A stretch of 64,000 nucleotides of DNA from Amycolatopsis lurida. Its GTDB lineage: Bacteria; Actinomycetota; Actinomycetes; Mycobacteriales; Pseudonocardiaceae. Of the stretch, positions 51,611 to 60,338 are shown one piece after another. The notes under the pieces are model-generated. The model saw only the letters and a program-made list of their open reading frames with translations, was not told the origin of the DNA and ran no database searches. The DNA is taken from assembly GCF_900105055.1 (NCBI RefSeq), contig NZ_FNTA01000004.1, forward strand, positions 2,821,501 to 2,885,500. The letters are read 5' to 3'. The stretch's first letter is position 1. Every line of letters begins with the position of its first letter. The translations under genes and the position numbers were made by a program.

Positions 51611-52900
51611 TCAGTGCGGCACCCACAACGTCACCCGCGTCCCCCGCCCCGGATGCGAATCGATCGTTCCTCGCCCGCCGACCTCCGCCAGCCGCGCCAT
51701 GATCGACTGGCTGATCCCGAAGCCCGGCGGCCGGTCCAGCATGCTGAAACCGGTCCCCTGATCCCGCGCGATGACCGCGATGCCACCTTCGGATTCCTCG
51801 ACGCGAAGCACGACCTGGTTCGTCCCGGCGTGCTTCACGGTGTTTCGGAGTGCTTCGCGGACGGCGTCGCGGATGGCGGTCCGGCGCGCGTGCGAGAGGC
51901 GGTAGTCCTGTTCGGTCTCGGCGGCGACGAGCTGGGTGCGGAGGCCGTCGCGCGCCATTTCGGTGGCGACCTCGGCGAGGTCCGCGGTGAGGCCGCGGGC
52001 CGACGGCGCGTCGGGGCCGGTCAGTTCGCGGCGCAGTTCGGCGGCTTGCGCCCGTGCGGTGGCGCGCATTTCCGCGAGCCGTTCCGCGGCGGCGGAATCG
52101 TCGTCCGGCGCCTCCAGCCCCATCGCCTCCAAAGTCTGGAGCACGGAGTCGTGCATGACCCGCTGGGTCCGCAGGCGTTCGGCGCGCTGTCCCCGGCGCA
52201 TCCCGATCCCGAGCGCGAACCGCGTCCCCACGCCGAGCAGGATCAGGATCCCCGCCGTGGTCACCATCGCCACGACGAGCGCGACCATGCACCCCACCGA
52301 CCGGCTCACCGCGAGCGGATGGTCGATCGGCAGTCCGCCGATCCAGGTCAGGAACACCCGGAACGGCACGGCCGCGATCACCAGCGCGAGTGCGGCCGGC
52401 AGCCCGAACGACAGCGTCCACAGCGCCACCGTCCCGACCATCCACGTCCACGCGACGTCGACGGCGAACGGCTGGATCCCGGCGGGCGCCGCGGTGGCCA
52501 CGATCGTCGTGAGCACGACGCCCACGGCGAGATCCGCGTACATCAGCCGCCCGGACGTCTTCGCCCGGATCCCTCGGCCCCGCACCACCCACCAGACCGC
52601 GAGGACGTTGAGCAGCACCCCGAGGATCGTCACGCTCAGCACCGGGACGATCCCCGCCGACCCGTTCGAGACCAGGAAACCGATGTACACCTTCGGAAAC
52701 GCGGCCACGCGGTAGAAGATCGGGCCGAGCGCGGAGTAGCGGATCGCCCGCATAAGCAGCGTGTCCGCGGAATCTTCCCGATAGCGCCAATCGGGAACGG
52801 AATCGGGGTCGGGTGCTTCGTCGGCGGGGCTCGCGCCCAAGACCGAAGAGCCCTTTCGCAACATCGCGCGCACGAACGTGACCGATTGAGACTCGGACAT
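51611..52900 (-). CDS. Orphan sensor histidine kinase (NarL/HisKA_3 type)
   Basis: A 429-residue protein with a cytoplasmic N-terminus and about six spans (residues 55-235). The phospho-acceptor is MHDSVLQTLEAMG, and the ATPase has REALRNTVKHAGTNQ, DQGTGFS and GFGISQSI with a late GTRVTLWVPH. HisKA_3 kinases pair with LuxR-type regulators, but none adjoins it: the neighbours are a terminator and a HemD-like gene. Start ATG 52900 follows GGGGAGGG. Confidence 0.85.
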   Translation of the reverse strand: MSESQSVTFVRAMLRKGSSVLGASPADEAPDPDSVPDWRYREDSADTLLMRAIRYSALGPIFYRVAAFPKVYIGFLVSNGSAGIVPVLSVTILGVLLNVLAVWWVVRGRGIRAKTSGRLMYADLAVGVVLTTIVATAAPAGIQPFAVDVAWTWMVGTVALWTLSFGLPAALALVIAAVPFRVFLTWIGGLPIDHPLAVSRSVGCMVALVVAMVTTAGILILLGVGTRFALGIGMRRGQRAERLRTQRVMHDSVLQTLEAMGLEAPDDDSAAAERLAEMRATARAQAAELRRELTGPDAPSARGLTADLAEVATEMARDGLRTQLVAAETEQDYRLSHARRTAIRDAVREALRNTVKHAGTNQVVLRVEESEGGIAVIARDQGTGFSMLDRPPGFGISQSIMARLAEVGGRGTIDSHPGRGTRVTLWVPH

Positions 52901-52954
52901 CCGCCGCCCTCCCCGCGTCCGATGTCTCGAGCCTGGCAAAGCGGGCTACCCGCG

Positions 52955-53764
52955 TCAAGACGGCCGAATGCGCAGCTCCGCGACGAGAAGTTTGACCAAC
53001 GCGCCGAGCCGCTGACGTTCGGGCTGCACGGTCGGCACCCCGGCGGCTTCCAGCGGCGCCGCGGTCACCGGTCCGACGCACGCGCACAAAACCGGACCTC
53101 GCAGTGCGGCAAGAAGTTCCTCGCGCCGCGACCCCGCCAGCGTCAGCAGGTTCGCGGCCGCCGGAGCGGAGGTGAAGGCCAACGCGTGCACGCGTCCGGC
53201 GATCACGCTTTCGACGAGTTCGTGCACAGGTGCGACGTCGGCGGGCGAAAGCCAGCGATACGGTTGTGCCTGGACGACGTCCGCGCCCGCGTCACGCAGC
53301 GACCCGGTGAGTTCGGGCAGCAGGGTTCCGTGCAATTGGACGGCGACCCGTGCTCCGCGAACCCCTGCGTCGCGCAAGCCTTCGAACAGTTCCGCGTTGC
53401 TCTCCTCGGGCGCCGAGAATTCCTCGCGCAGCCCCTCGCCGCGCACCGCGCCCGCGGCTTTCGGTCCACGCACGAAGATCCGTGACGCGGCCAGCCGCTC
53501 CAGCAACGGTTCACGCAGTCCCCAGCCTTCGGCCGCCGAAAGCCAGCCGCGGAATCCGGCGCCGGTGGTGACCGCGGTGAAGCCGACCGGTCCGGCCAGC
53601 ACGGCATCCGTCGCCGCCCGTAGCTCGGTGTCGTCGGGCAGCGGGACGATCCGGATGGTGGGCGCGTGCAGGACGGTCGCGCCGTGCCGCGTCAGCGCGC
53701 CGATGAAGTCGTCGGCCCGCCGCTCCGCGGTGATCCCGATCGTGATTCCGTCCAGGTCAGCCAT
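52955..53764 (-). CDS. Uroporphyrinogen-III synthase-like protein
   Basis: A 269-residue HemD-family protein that would close the tetrapyrrole ring. It has paired half-domains: ITIGITAERRADDFIGALTRHGATVLHAPTIRIVPL, then the TGAGFRGWLSAAEGWGL and FTSAPAAANLL segments of the interdomain cleft. The C-terminus is the bare domain without the winged helix found in its paralogue at 56390. It overlaps the WYL-regulator gene by eight bases, suggesting coupled translation. Confidence 0.82.
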   Translation of the reverse strand: MADLDGITIGITAERRADDFIGALTRHGATVLHAPTIRIVPLPDDTELRAATDAVLAGPVGFTAVTTGAGFRGWLSAAEGWGLREPLLERLAASRIFVRGPKAAGAVRGEGLREEFSAPEESNAELFEGLRDAGVRGARVAVQLHGTLLPELTGSLRDAGADVVQAQPYRWLSPADVAPVHELVESVIAGRVHALAFTSAPAAANLLTLAGSRREELLAALRGPVLCACVGPVTAAPLEAAGVPTVQPERQRLGALVKLLVAELRIRPS

Positions 53765-54725
53765 AACGCGCGCCCATCTTCCCGATCTCTTCCGCCAGCC
53801 GCTCGCGCAACTCCGGCGGTGCGAGCACTTCGAGGTTCCCGCCGAACCGCAGTAGCTCACCGACCGCCGGTTCTCCGGGTTCCACGGGCAGTTTCATCGT
53901 CAACCAGCCGTCTTCGTCCGGCTCGGCGTCCGTCTCCCGTAACGCTCTCGCTCCGACGGCGCCGAGATAGAACGGCACCAGTATGCGGGCGAACTCGTTC
54001 AGCCGGACCACCGCCACTCGCGAGTACATCCGCTTTTCGAACTGCTCCGACCATTCCTGCCAGTAGCGCGCGAGGTCGAAGTCGGACGGCCGCTCGAAGG
54101 TCTCGCCGAGATCTTCGAGCTCTTCGATCCGGGAGACTCGATAGGTCCGGTCGCTGCCGTCGCACCGCGCCGCGAGGTACCAGTTCCCGGCCTTGAGGAT
54201 CAGGCCGAGCGGGTCGAGGACGCGATCGACCTTCCGCTGTCCCCAGCGCTCGTACCGGACCTTGACCCGCCGCGCGTGCCAGACCGCGTCGGCCAGTTCG
54301 GACAGCCGCGGCAGGCTTTCGATCCCGCGATGCCAGCCGGGGACGTCCAGATAGAACCGTTCGGAGATCCTGCTCGCCCCGGCACGCAGTTCCGCGGGCA
54401 TGGCCGCGTGCAGTTTGAGCTGAGCGGCGGCGAGGACCGTGCCTAGCCCGAGCTCACTGGCCGCCCCCGGCAGGCCCGCCAGCGAAAGCGATTGCGCCTC
54501 TTCCTCGGTCAGCCCGGTCAGGCGCGTGCGATAGCCGTCGACCAGCTGATATCCACCCGTGCGCCCGCGATCGGCGTACACCGGCACGCCGGCCGCGGAC
54601 AGCGCCTCGACGTCGCGGTAGACCGTCCGGACCGACACCTCCAGCTCGGTCGCGAGTTCCTCGGCCGTCATCCGGCCGCGGTTCTGCAGCAGGAGAAGGA
54701 CCGACAGGAGTCTGCTGGCGCGCAT
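53757..54725 (-). CDS. HTH/WYL-domain transcriptional regulator
   Basis: A 322-residue regulator. Residues 1-60 are an HTH_11 (MRASRLLSVLLLLQNRGRMTAEELATELEVSVRTVYRDVEAL). The WYL domain has RVKVRYERWG, LGLILKAGNWYLAARCDGSDRTYRVSRIE and a C-terminal WCX part. WYL regulators sense nucleotides or oligonucleotides in some families. It is divergent from the DUF3224 gene with only 60 bases between, which hold the repeated ACCTGACA sites. Confidence 0.87.
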   Translation of the reverse strand: MRASRLLSVLLLLQNRGRMTAEELATELEVSVRTVYRDVEALSAAGVPVYADRGRTGGYQLVDGYRTRLTGLTEEEAQSLSLAGLPGAASELGLGTVLAAAQLKLHAAMPAELRAGASRISERFYLDVPGWHRGIESLPRLSELADAVWHARRVKVRYERWGQRKVDRVLDPLGLILKAGNWYLAARCDGSDRTYRVSRIEELEDLGETFERPSDFDLARYWQEWSEQFEKRMYSRVAVVRLNEFARILVPFYLGAVGARALRETDAEPDEDGWLTMKLPVEPGEPAVGELLRFGGNLEVLAPPELRERLAEEIGKMGARYG

Positions 54726-54744
54726 GAATCCAGTATCCCCGAAA

Positions 54745-54765
54745 ACCTGACACAACCTGACAGGT
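54745..54765. promoter_or_regulatory. Repeated ACCTGACA sites (candidate WYL operator)
   Basis: ACCTGACA occurs at 54745 and 54755, ten bases apart. The second makes the near palindrome ACCTG-A-CAGGT (54755-54765), and a further TGACAGG follows at 54771. It lies between the divergent WYL and DUF3224 genes. Confidence 0.55.
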
Positions 54766-54785
54766 ATCGCTGACAGGGTGAGCCC

Positions 54786-55181
54786 ATGAACACGTTCGCC
54801 ATGAAGAACTGGGAAGAAGCCGTCGTCAGCGGCACCGACGACGGCCCGCGGGTGGCCCACGCGCACGCCACGTTCGCCTACAGCGGGCTGATCGAAGGCG
54901 GATCCGTGATCGACTACCTGCTGTACTACGCGGGTGAGGGCTACGACGGCGGTGACACGACCTCTCCCGGTCTCGAACGGATCGAGGGCTATGTGGACGG
55001 ACGCGAAGGAAGCTTCGTGATCAAGCACGACTCCGGGTTCGACGCGAAGGGCTTCACCTCGACGTTCGAGATCGTCAAAGGATCCGGAACGGGTGAACTC
55101 GCCGGGATCACCGGCACCGGCACCACGGCCGGCGTCCTCGGCGAGCCGACGATGTCGTACACACTCGATTACTCGCTCTGA
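54786..55181 (+). CDS. DUF3224 domain protein
   Basis: A 131-residue beta-barrel-like protein with the family's FAYSGLIEGGSVIDYLLYY and GSGTGELAGITGTGTTAG repeats. It has no catalytic motif and its function is unknown. It is divergent from the WYL regulator and followed nine bases later by the AlkZ-like gene, with which it is probably co-transcribed. Confidence 0.85.
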   Translation: MNTFAMKNWEEAVVSGTDDGPRVAHAHATFAYSGLIEGGSVIDYLLYYAGEGYDGGDTTSPGLERIEGYVDGREGSFVIKHDSGFDAKGFTSTFEIVKGSGTGELAGITGTGTTAGVLGEPTMSYTLDYSL

Positions 55182-55190
55182 GGAGGACAA

Positions 55191-56309
55191 GTGCTCGAGG
55201 TCGATCGCGAGCAGGTGCTGGCGTACCGGATCGCGGCCCACGGACTGCACCGTGAGGAGAAGGATCCGGCCGCGGCGGCCGTGTTCGACCTCGGGCTGCA
55301 GGATTCCGTGCGCGACACCGCCCTGCTGGGCCTCGCCGCCCGGATCGACGGTGAGATCAGGCCCGCGGTCTGGGACGACGATCGGTTCGTGCTCGCGTGG
55401 ACCCATCGTGGCGCGCCGCATTTCCACCGGCGCACGGAACTGGACGCGATCCGGGCCGCACTCGTGCCGCTCGACGAGAAGGACGCGATGGCCCGGATCC
55501 TCTGGCAACGCAAACAGGTCGAGGACGCGGGCATGTCCGCGACGGACGCGCTGTTCACCGCGGCGAAAGCGATCCGCGAAGTCGTCACCGGCGCGCAGAC
55601 CAAGGGGACGGTGAGCGGCGCCGTCACGAAACTGATCCCCGACGGGCTGTCGTACGCCTGCCGCGGCTGCGGTGTCGTGCACATCTACGAGCAGTTGATG
55701 CGGGTCGCGTCGATCCACGCCGGGGTCCGGCTGGAAGCGGGCGCGACGCCGGCGACGTTGGCACCGCTGGAAGGCCGCGGCCGCATCAAGACGTCGCCGA
55801 ACGTCAAGGCGGCCACTCGCGTCATCGAGGATTACCTGCGGATCAACGGCCCCGCCACACCTGGTGACGCCGCCGCCTACGCCGGGACGACCCGCGCCGG
55901 CGTCGATGCGATGTGGCCGGACGGCCTGGCCGAGATCCGGGTCGACGGCAGGACGGCCTATCTGCCGGAAGACCGCGTGCCGCTGCTGGAGAAACCACCG
56001 GAGCCGGACGTGGTCCGCCTGCTGCCACCGCTGGACCCGTTCGTCCAGGCACGCGACCGCGCCGTGCTGGTACCGGACAAGGCCCGGCAGAAGGAGGTCT
56101 GGAAGATCCTCGGCAGTCCCGGCGCGCTGCTGGCCGACGGTGAGATCGCCGGTGTGTGGCGGGCCAAGGCGAGCGGCAGGAAACGGCTCGACTTCACCGT
56201 GACCCCGTTCGAGGTCCTCCGCCCGGCCGTGCGGAAAGCCGCCGAAGCGGAAGCGGCCCGCGTCGCCGCCGCCCGGGAGTTCCCAGACCACCGCGTCACC
56301 TTCTCCTGA
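55191..56309 (+). CDS. Winged-helix DNA-binding protein, AlkZ-like (HTH_42)
   Basis: A 372-residue member of the HTH_42/AlkZ family. Characterised members are DNA glycosylases that excise bulky adducts or unhook crosslinks, using a QxQ-type motif. Here that place reads GLQDSV, so activity cannot be assumed. The C-terminal RRLLPPLDPFVQARDRAVLVPDK and GRKRLDFTVTPF segments are typical. GTG 55191 is preceded by a clear AGGAGG. Coupling to the WYL regulator suggests a damage or nucleotide-stress response (inference). Confidence 0.75.
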   Translation: MLEVDREQVLAYRIAAHGLHREEKDPAAAAVFDLGLQDSVRDTALLGLAARIDGEIRPAVWDDDRFVLAWTHRGAPHFHRRTELDAIRAALVPLDEKDAMARILWQRKQVEDAGMSATDALFTAAKAIREVVTGAQTKGTVSGAVTKLIPDGLSYACRGCGVVHIYEQLMRVASIHAGVRLEAGATPATLAPLEGRGRIKTSPNVKAATRVIEDYLRINGPATPGDAAAYAGTTRAGVDAMWPDGLAEIRVDGRTAYLPEDRVPLLEKPPEPDVVRLLPPLDPFVQARDRAVLVPDKARQKEVWKILGSPGALLADGEIAGVWRAKASGRKRLDFTVTPFEVLRPAVRKAAEAEAARVAAAREFPDHRVTFS

Positions 56310-56319
56310 CCGCGCCTCC

Positions 56320-56386
56320 CGCAATTCGTCATCTACTTGCGACACGTTCCCGCGCTCGACCACCGCAATTAGGTGACGAAACGCGG
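56320..56386. terminator. Inverted repeat family F copy 1
   Basis: TTCGTCATCTACTTGCG (56325-56341) faces CGCAATTAGGTGACGAA (56364-56380), 15 of 17 pairing. It lies between the convergent AlkZ-like and HemD-fusion genes. Confidence 0.65.
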
Positions 56387-56389
56387 GGG

Positions 56390-57493
56390 TCAGGGGTCGA
56401 CGGCCAGGCGGTAGCCGCGTTTCACCACCGTCTGGACGAGTTTCGGTGACCCCAAAGAGCTCCGCAGGCGCCCGATGGCGGTCTCGACGGCGTGTTCCTC
56501 ACCGCCGTCGGGCAACGCGGAGACCAGCTCCCGCCGGGAGAACACCCGCCCCGGTGACTCCGCCAGCGCCCGCAGTACCGCCATCGGCGCGGGCGCGACG
56601 TCACACCACTGCCCGTCGACCAGCGCCGCCTGACCCCGCAGCTCGATGGTGCGGCCGCCCGCGGTCAGCCGCAGCGAACGCGCTTCGAGCGCGTCGGACA
56701 CCGTCCGCGCCAACGCCCCGATCCGCGACCGCGACGGCTGGACCGTCGGGATCCCGAGCGCGGCCAGCGGTGCCGCCGTGATCGGCCCGACACAGGCCGC
56801 CACGACCCGTTTCTCCAGTGCCCGCACGATTCCCGGCAACCGTCCGGTCCGTTTCGCGACCGCCAGCATGGACGCCACCGCGGGCGCGCTGGTGAACGGC
56901 AACGCGTCCACCGAACCGTCTAGCACACCGTCGAGCAGCCGGTCCAGCGGGCCGGGGTCGGCCGGGCCGACCCAGCGGTACACCGGCACCTCGATCACCT
57001 CGGCGCCCGCGGCGCGCAGGCTGTCCACAAAGTACGGAAGCGGCTCGCCGTGCAGCTGCACCGCGACCCGCTGACCGTCCACACCGGAATCGAGAAGATG
57101 CCGCAGCACCTCGGCGTTGCTCTCCGAAGCGGGCGAGTAATCCTCCGAAAGCCCGGCCGCGCGGATCGCGCCCTTCGCCTTCGGACCGCGAGCCAGCAGC
57201 GACGACTTCCCGAGCCGGTCGAGCAGCTCCTCCCCCAGCCCCCAGCCTTCGGCCGCCTCGACCCAGCCGCGGAAGCCGATCCCGGTCGTCGCGACGACGG
57301 CGTCGACCCGGTCCTCCAGCAGGCGCTGAGTGGCCGCCCGCAGTTCGGTGTCGTCGGCGAGCGGCACGATCCGGATGGCCGGGCCGTAGCGCACGGTCGC
57401 ACCCTTACGCACGAACAGCGCGCCGAGCTCGTCAGCCCGCCGCGCCGCCGTGATCCCGATGACGAATCCCGCCAGGGGAAGGACTTCTGTCAC
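56390..57493 (-). CDS. Uroporphyrinogen-III synthase fused to a winged-helix domain
   Basis: A 367-residue fusion. Residues 1-260 are a HemD-type domain (FVIGITAARRADELGALFVRKGATVRYGPAIRIVPLADDTELRAATQ). Residues 265-367 are an OmpR-like winged helix (FSRRELVSALPDGGEEHAVETAIGRLRSSL, then LVQTVVKRGYRLAVDP). It matches Rv0260c in M. tuberculosis. It is the last gene of the nitrite operon, whose NirB needs sirohaem made from uroporphyrinogen III. It may provide enzyme and regulator in one; catalytic activity is unproved. Its GTG overlaps the nirD stop (GTGA). Confidence 0.88.
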   Translation of the reverse strand: MTEVLPLAGFVIGITAARRADELGALFVRKGATVRYGPAIRIVPLADDTELRAATQRLLEDRVDAVVATTGIGFRGWVEAAEGWGLGEELLDRLGKSSLLARGPKAKGAIRAAGLSEDYSPASESNAEVLRHLLDSGVDGQRVAVQLHGEPLPYFVDSLRAAGAEVIEVPVYRWVGPADPGPLDRLLDGVLDGSVDALPFTSAPAVASMLAVAKRTGRLPGIVRALEKRVVAACVGPITAAPLAALGIPTVQPSRSRIGALARTVSDALEARSLRLTAGGRTIELRGQAALVDGQWCDVAPAPMAVLRALAESPGRVFSRRELVSALPDGGEEHAVETAIGRLRSSLGSPKLVQTVVKRGYRLAVDP

Positions 57494-57837
57494 GGTGAGA
57501 ATTCCACCTCCACGACACCCTCGGTGACCCGCACCCGATAGGCCGGGACCGAGACACCTTCGGCGTCGAGACATTCACCGGTCCGCAGATCGAACCGTTC
57601 CTTGTACACCGGCGACGCCACCACGGGGACGCCGCCCGCGTCACCGACGATCCCTCGCGAAAGCACCGCCGCGCCGCTGACCGGATCCACATTGGACAGT
57701 GCGTGCCACCGATCACCGGGCAGCCGGAAGATCGCCACCTGCACGCCGCCCTCGAGCAGGGCGGCGACGCCGGACCATTCGGGGACCGCGCCCGCCGCGC
57801 AGACGGCGGTCCAGGTGCGCTCGATCGAGGTCGTCAC
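57490..57837 (-). CDS. nirD: Nitrite reductase small subunit NirD
   Basis: A 115-residue Rieske-fold protein (WTAVCAAGAVPEWSGVAALLEGGVQVAIFRL, SNVDPVSGAAVLSRGIVGD, KERFDLRTGECL). It lacks the Cys-His iron ligands, as usual for NirD. It stabilises or stimulates NirB. GTG 57837 overlaps the nirB stop (GTGA). Confidence 0.92.
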   Translation of the reverse strand: MTTSIERTWTAVCAAGAVPEWSGVAALLEGGVQVAIFRLPGDRWHALSNVDPVSGAAVLSRGIVGDAGGVPVVASPVYKERFDLRTGECLDAEGVSVPAYRVRVTEGVVEVEFSP

Positions 57838-60338
57838 TGTTTCACCTCCGGGATGCCCAGCAGCACGGGCACCTTCTGGTCGCGTTCGGTGCGGAACGAG
57901 ATCGTCGGATCCGGCGTGCCCGGCGCGTTGACGAACGAGGTGAACTTCGCCAGCTTCTCCGGGTCTTCCAGCACGCCGCGCCACTCGTCGGCGTAGTCAC
58001 CGACGTGCTTGGCCATCGCCGCGTCGAGGTCCTCGCAGATGCCGAGCTTGTCGTCGACGATCACCGCGCGCAGGTGATCGAGACCGCCTTCCATCTCCTC
58101 CACCCACGGCGCGGTGCGCTGCAGGCGGTCGGCCGTGCGGACGTAGAACATCAGGAACCGGTCGATCGTCCGGATCAGCGTCTCGGTGTCCACTTCGGAC
58201 ACCAGCAGATCCGCGTGCCGCGGGGTCGCGCCGCCGTTACCGCCGACGTAGAGGTTCCAGCCCTTGTCGGTGGCGATGATGCCGAAGTCCTTGCTCCGCG
58301 CCTCGGCGCATTCCCGGGCACAGCCCGAAACGGCGGACTTCAGCTTGTGCGGCGAGCGCAGGCCGCGGTAGCGCAGCTCCAGCTCGATCGCCAACCCGAC
58401 GCTGTCCTGCACGCCGTAGCGGCACCAGGTCGAACCGACGCACGACTTCACCGTGCGCAACGACTTCCCGTAGGCGTGCCCCGACTCGAACCCGGCGTCG
58501 ACGAGCCGCCGCCAGATCAGCGGGAGCTGGTCGACGGTGGCGCCGAACAGGTCGATCCGCTGTCCACCGGTGATCTTGGTGTACAGCCCTAAATCCATCG
58601 CCACCTGCGCGATGACCATGAGCTTCTCCGGCGTGATCTCGCCGCCGGGGATCCGCGGGACGACCGAGTAGGTCCCGTTGCGCTGCAGGTTCGCGAGGAA
58701 TTTGTCGTTGGTGTCCTGCAACGTCGCCTGCTCGCCGGCGAGGATGTGCCCGTTGCCCAGCGTGGCCAGGATGGACGCGATCGCCGGTTTGCAGATCGCG
58801 CAGCCGGTTCCGGTGCCGTAGCGGTCGATCATCTCGCTGAACGTGGTGATCCGCGTGGCCTGGAGGATCTGGAACAGCTCCGCGCGCGACTGCGGGAAGT
58901 GCTCGCACAGCGCCTTCGATTGCTCGACGCCGCAAGCCGTCAGCAGCTTGCCCAGCAACGGGACACACGATCCGCAGGCCGTGCCGGCCCGGGTGCAGCC
59001 CTTGATCTTGGCGACCGAATCGCAGCCCTCTTCGGTGATCGCGTGCGTGATCGCACCCTTGGACACCGCGTTGCAGGAACAGATCTGCGCGGCGTCGGGC
59101 AGCGCGTCGACCCCGACCGCCGCCCCGCCACCGGCCGGGGCGAGGATCGCGCCGGGTTCGGCGGGCAGCGGCCTGCCGACCATCGCGCGCAGCGTGTTGA
59201 ACTCGCTCGCGTCGCCGACCAGCACCCCGCCGAGCAACGTCTTCGAGTCGTCCGACACGACGAGCTTCTTGTAGGTCCCCGCGACGGCGTCGTTGAACGC
59301 GACCTCCAGCGCGCCCTCGGTCGCCGCGTGCGCGTCGCCGAAGCTGGCGACGTCGACGCCCATGAGCTTGAGCTTCGTCGACATGTCCGGCTCGGGGAAC
59401 GTGCCCTCGCCACCGGTCAGCCGCGCCGCCACGATCTCCGCCATCGCGTACCCGGGCGCCACGATGCCGTACACCTTGCCGTCCACGGCCGCGCATTCAC
59501 CGATCGCGTACACCGCCGGATCGGACGTCCGGCAGGTGTCGTCGACCAGGATCCCGCCCCGCGCACCGACTTCCAGGCCGGATGAACGCGCCAGATCGTC
59601 ACGCGGCCGGATACCGGCGGAGAACACGACCAGGTCGACGTCGAGTTCCGTGCCGTTGCCGAGCTTCGCGAGGTAGCGTTCGCCGTCCGGCTCGATGGCG
59701 TCGGTCGACGTTCCCGTGTGGACGGTCACGTCGAGATCGGTGATCAGCCGCCGGAGCAGGCCGCCGCCGCCCTCGTCGACCTGCAGCGGCATCAGCCGCG
59801 GCGCCATCTCGACCACGTGCGGCGAAAGACCCATGTCCCGCAACGCCTTCGCGGCTTCCAACCCCAGAAGCCCGCCACCGATGACGACCGCCGAACGCCG
59901 TCCGCGCCCGGGCCGCTGAGCGGCTTCCCGGATGGCGTCGAGGTCCTCGATCGTCCGGTAGACGAAACAGCCGGGAAGATCATGGCCCGGCACCGGCGGG
60001 ACGAACGGCCGCGAACCGGTCGCGAGGACGAGCGCGTCGTACGGCTGCTCGTATCCGGCTTCGGTGACGACGACCTCGCGGTCCCGATCCACCGAAACCA
60101 CCGCGTCACCGAGCCGCAGCTCGACCAGCGGATCGTCCGCGTAGTCAGCGCCTTCCAACGCGAGGGACGCGGGATCCCAGGTGTCCACATAGGATGTCAG
60201 GGCGACGCGGTCGTACGCGGGCCGCGCCTCCTCGGCGAGCACCACGACCTGCCACTCACCGGTCTTGTCCTCCGCGCGCACCGCTTCCACGAGCCGGTGC
60301 GCGACCATGCCATGTCCGACGACGACGAGTTTCCGCAT
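57834..60338 (-). CDS. nirB: Assimilatory nitrite reductase large subunit NirB
   Basis: An 834-residue NAD(P)H-dependent sirohaem nitrite reductase (nitrite to ammonium). The N-terminal FAD/NAD domain has KLVVVGHGMVAHRLVEAV and VVIGGGLLGLEAAKAL. A BFD-like [2Fe-2S] domain has ICSCNAVSKGAI and GTACGSCVPLLG. The sulfite-reductase domain carries sirohaem-4Fe4S cysteines in SCVGSTWCRYG and SGCARECAE. The start overlaps the narK stop by one base. Confidence 0.96.
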   Translation of the reverse strand: MRKLVVVGHGMVAHRLVEAVRAEDKTGEWQVVVLAEEARPAYDRVALTSYVDTWDPASLALEGADYADDPLVELRLGDAVVSVDRDREVVVTEAGYEQPYDALVLATGSRPFVPPVPGHDLPGCFVYRTIEDLDAIREAAQRPGRGRRSAVVIGGGLLGLEAAKALRDMGLSPHVVEMAPRLMPLQVDEGGGGLLRRLITDLDVTVHTGTSTDAIEPDGERYLAKLGNGTELDVDLVVFSAGIRPRDDLARSSGLEVGARGGILVDDTCRTSDPAVYAIGECAAVDGKVYGIVAPGYAMAEIVAARLTGGEGTFPEPDMSTKLKLMGVDVASFGDAHAATEGALEVAFNDAVAGTYKKLVVSDDSKTLLGGVLVGDASEFNTLRAMVGRPLPAEPGAILAPAGGGAAVGVDALPDAAQICSCNAVSKGAITHAITEEGCDSVAKIKGCTRAGTACGSCVPLLGKLLTACGVEQSKALCEHFPQSRAELFQILQATRITTFSEMIDRYGTGTGCAICKPAIASILATLGNGHILAGEQATLQDTNDKFLANLQRNGTYSVVPRIPGGEITPEKLMVIAQVAMDLGLYTKITGGQRIDLFGATVDQLPLIWRRLVDAGFESGHAYGKSLRTVKSCVGSTWCRYGVQDSVGLAIELELRYRGLRSPHKLKSAVSGCARECAEARSKDFGIIATDKGWNLYVGGNGGATPRHADLLVSEVDTETLIRTIDRFLMFYVRTADRLQRTAPWVEEMEGGLDHLRAVIVDDKLGICEDLDAAMAKHVGDYADEWRGVLEDPEKLAKFTSFVNAPGTPDPTISFRTERDQKVPVLLGIPEVKQ

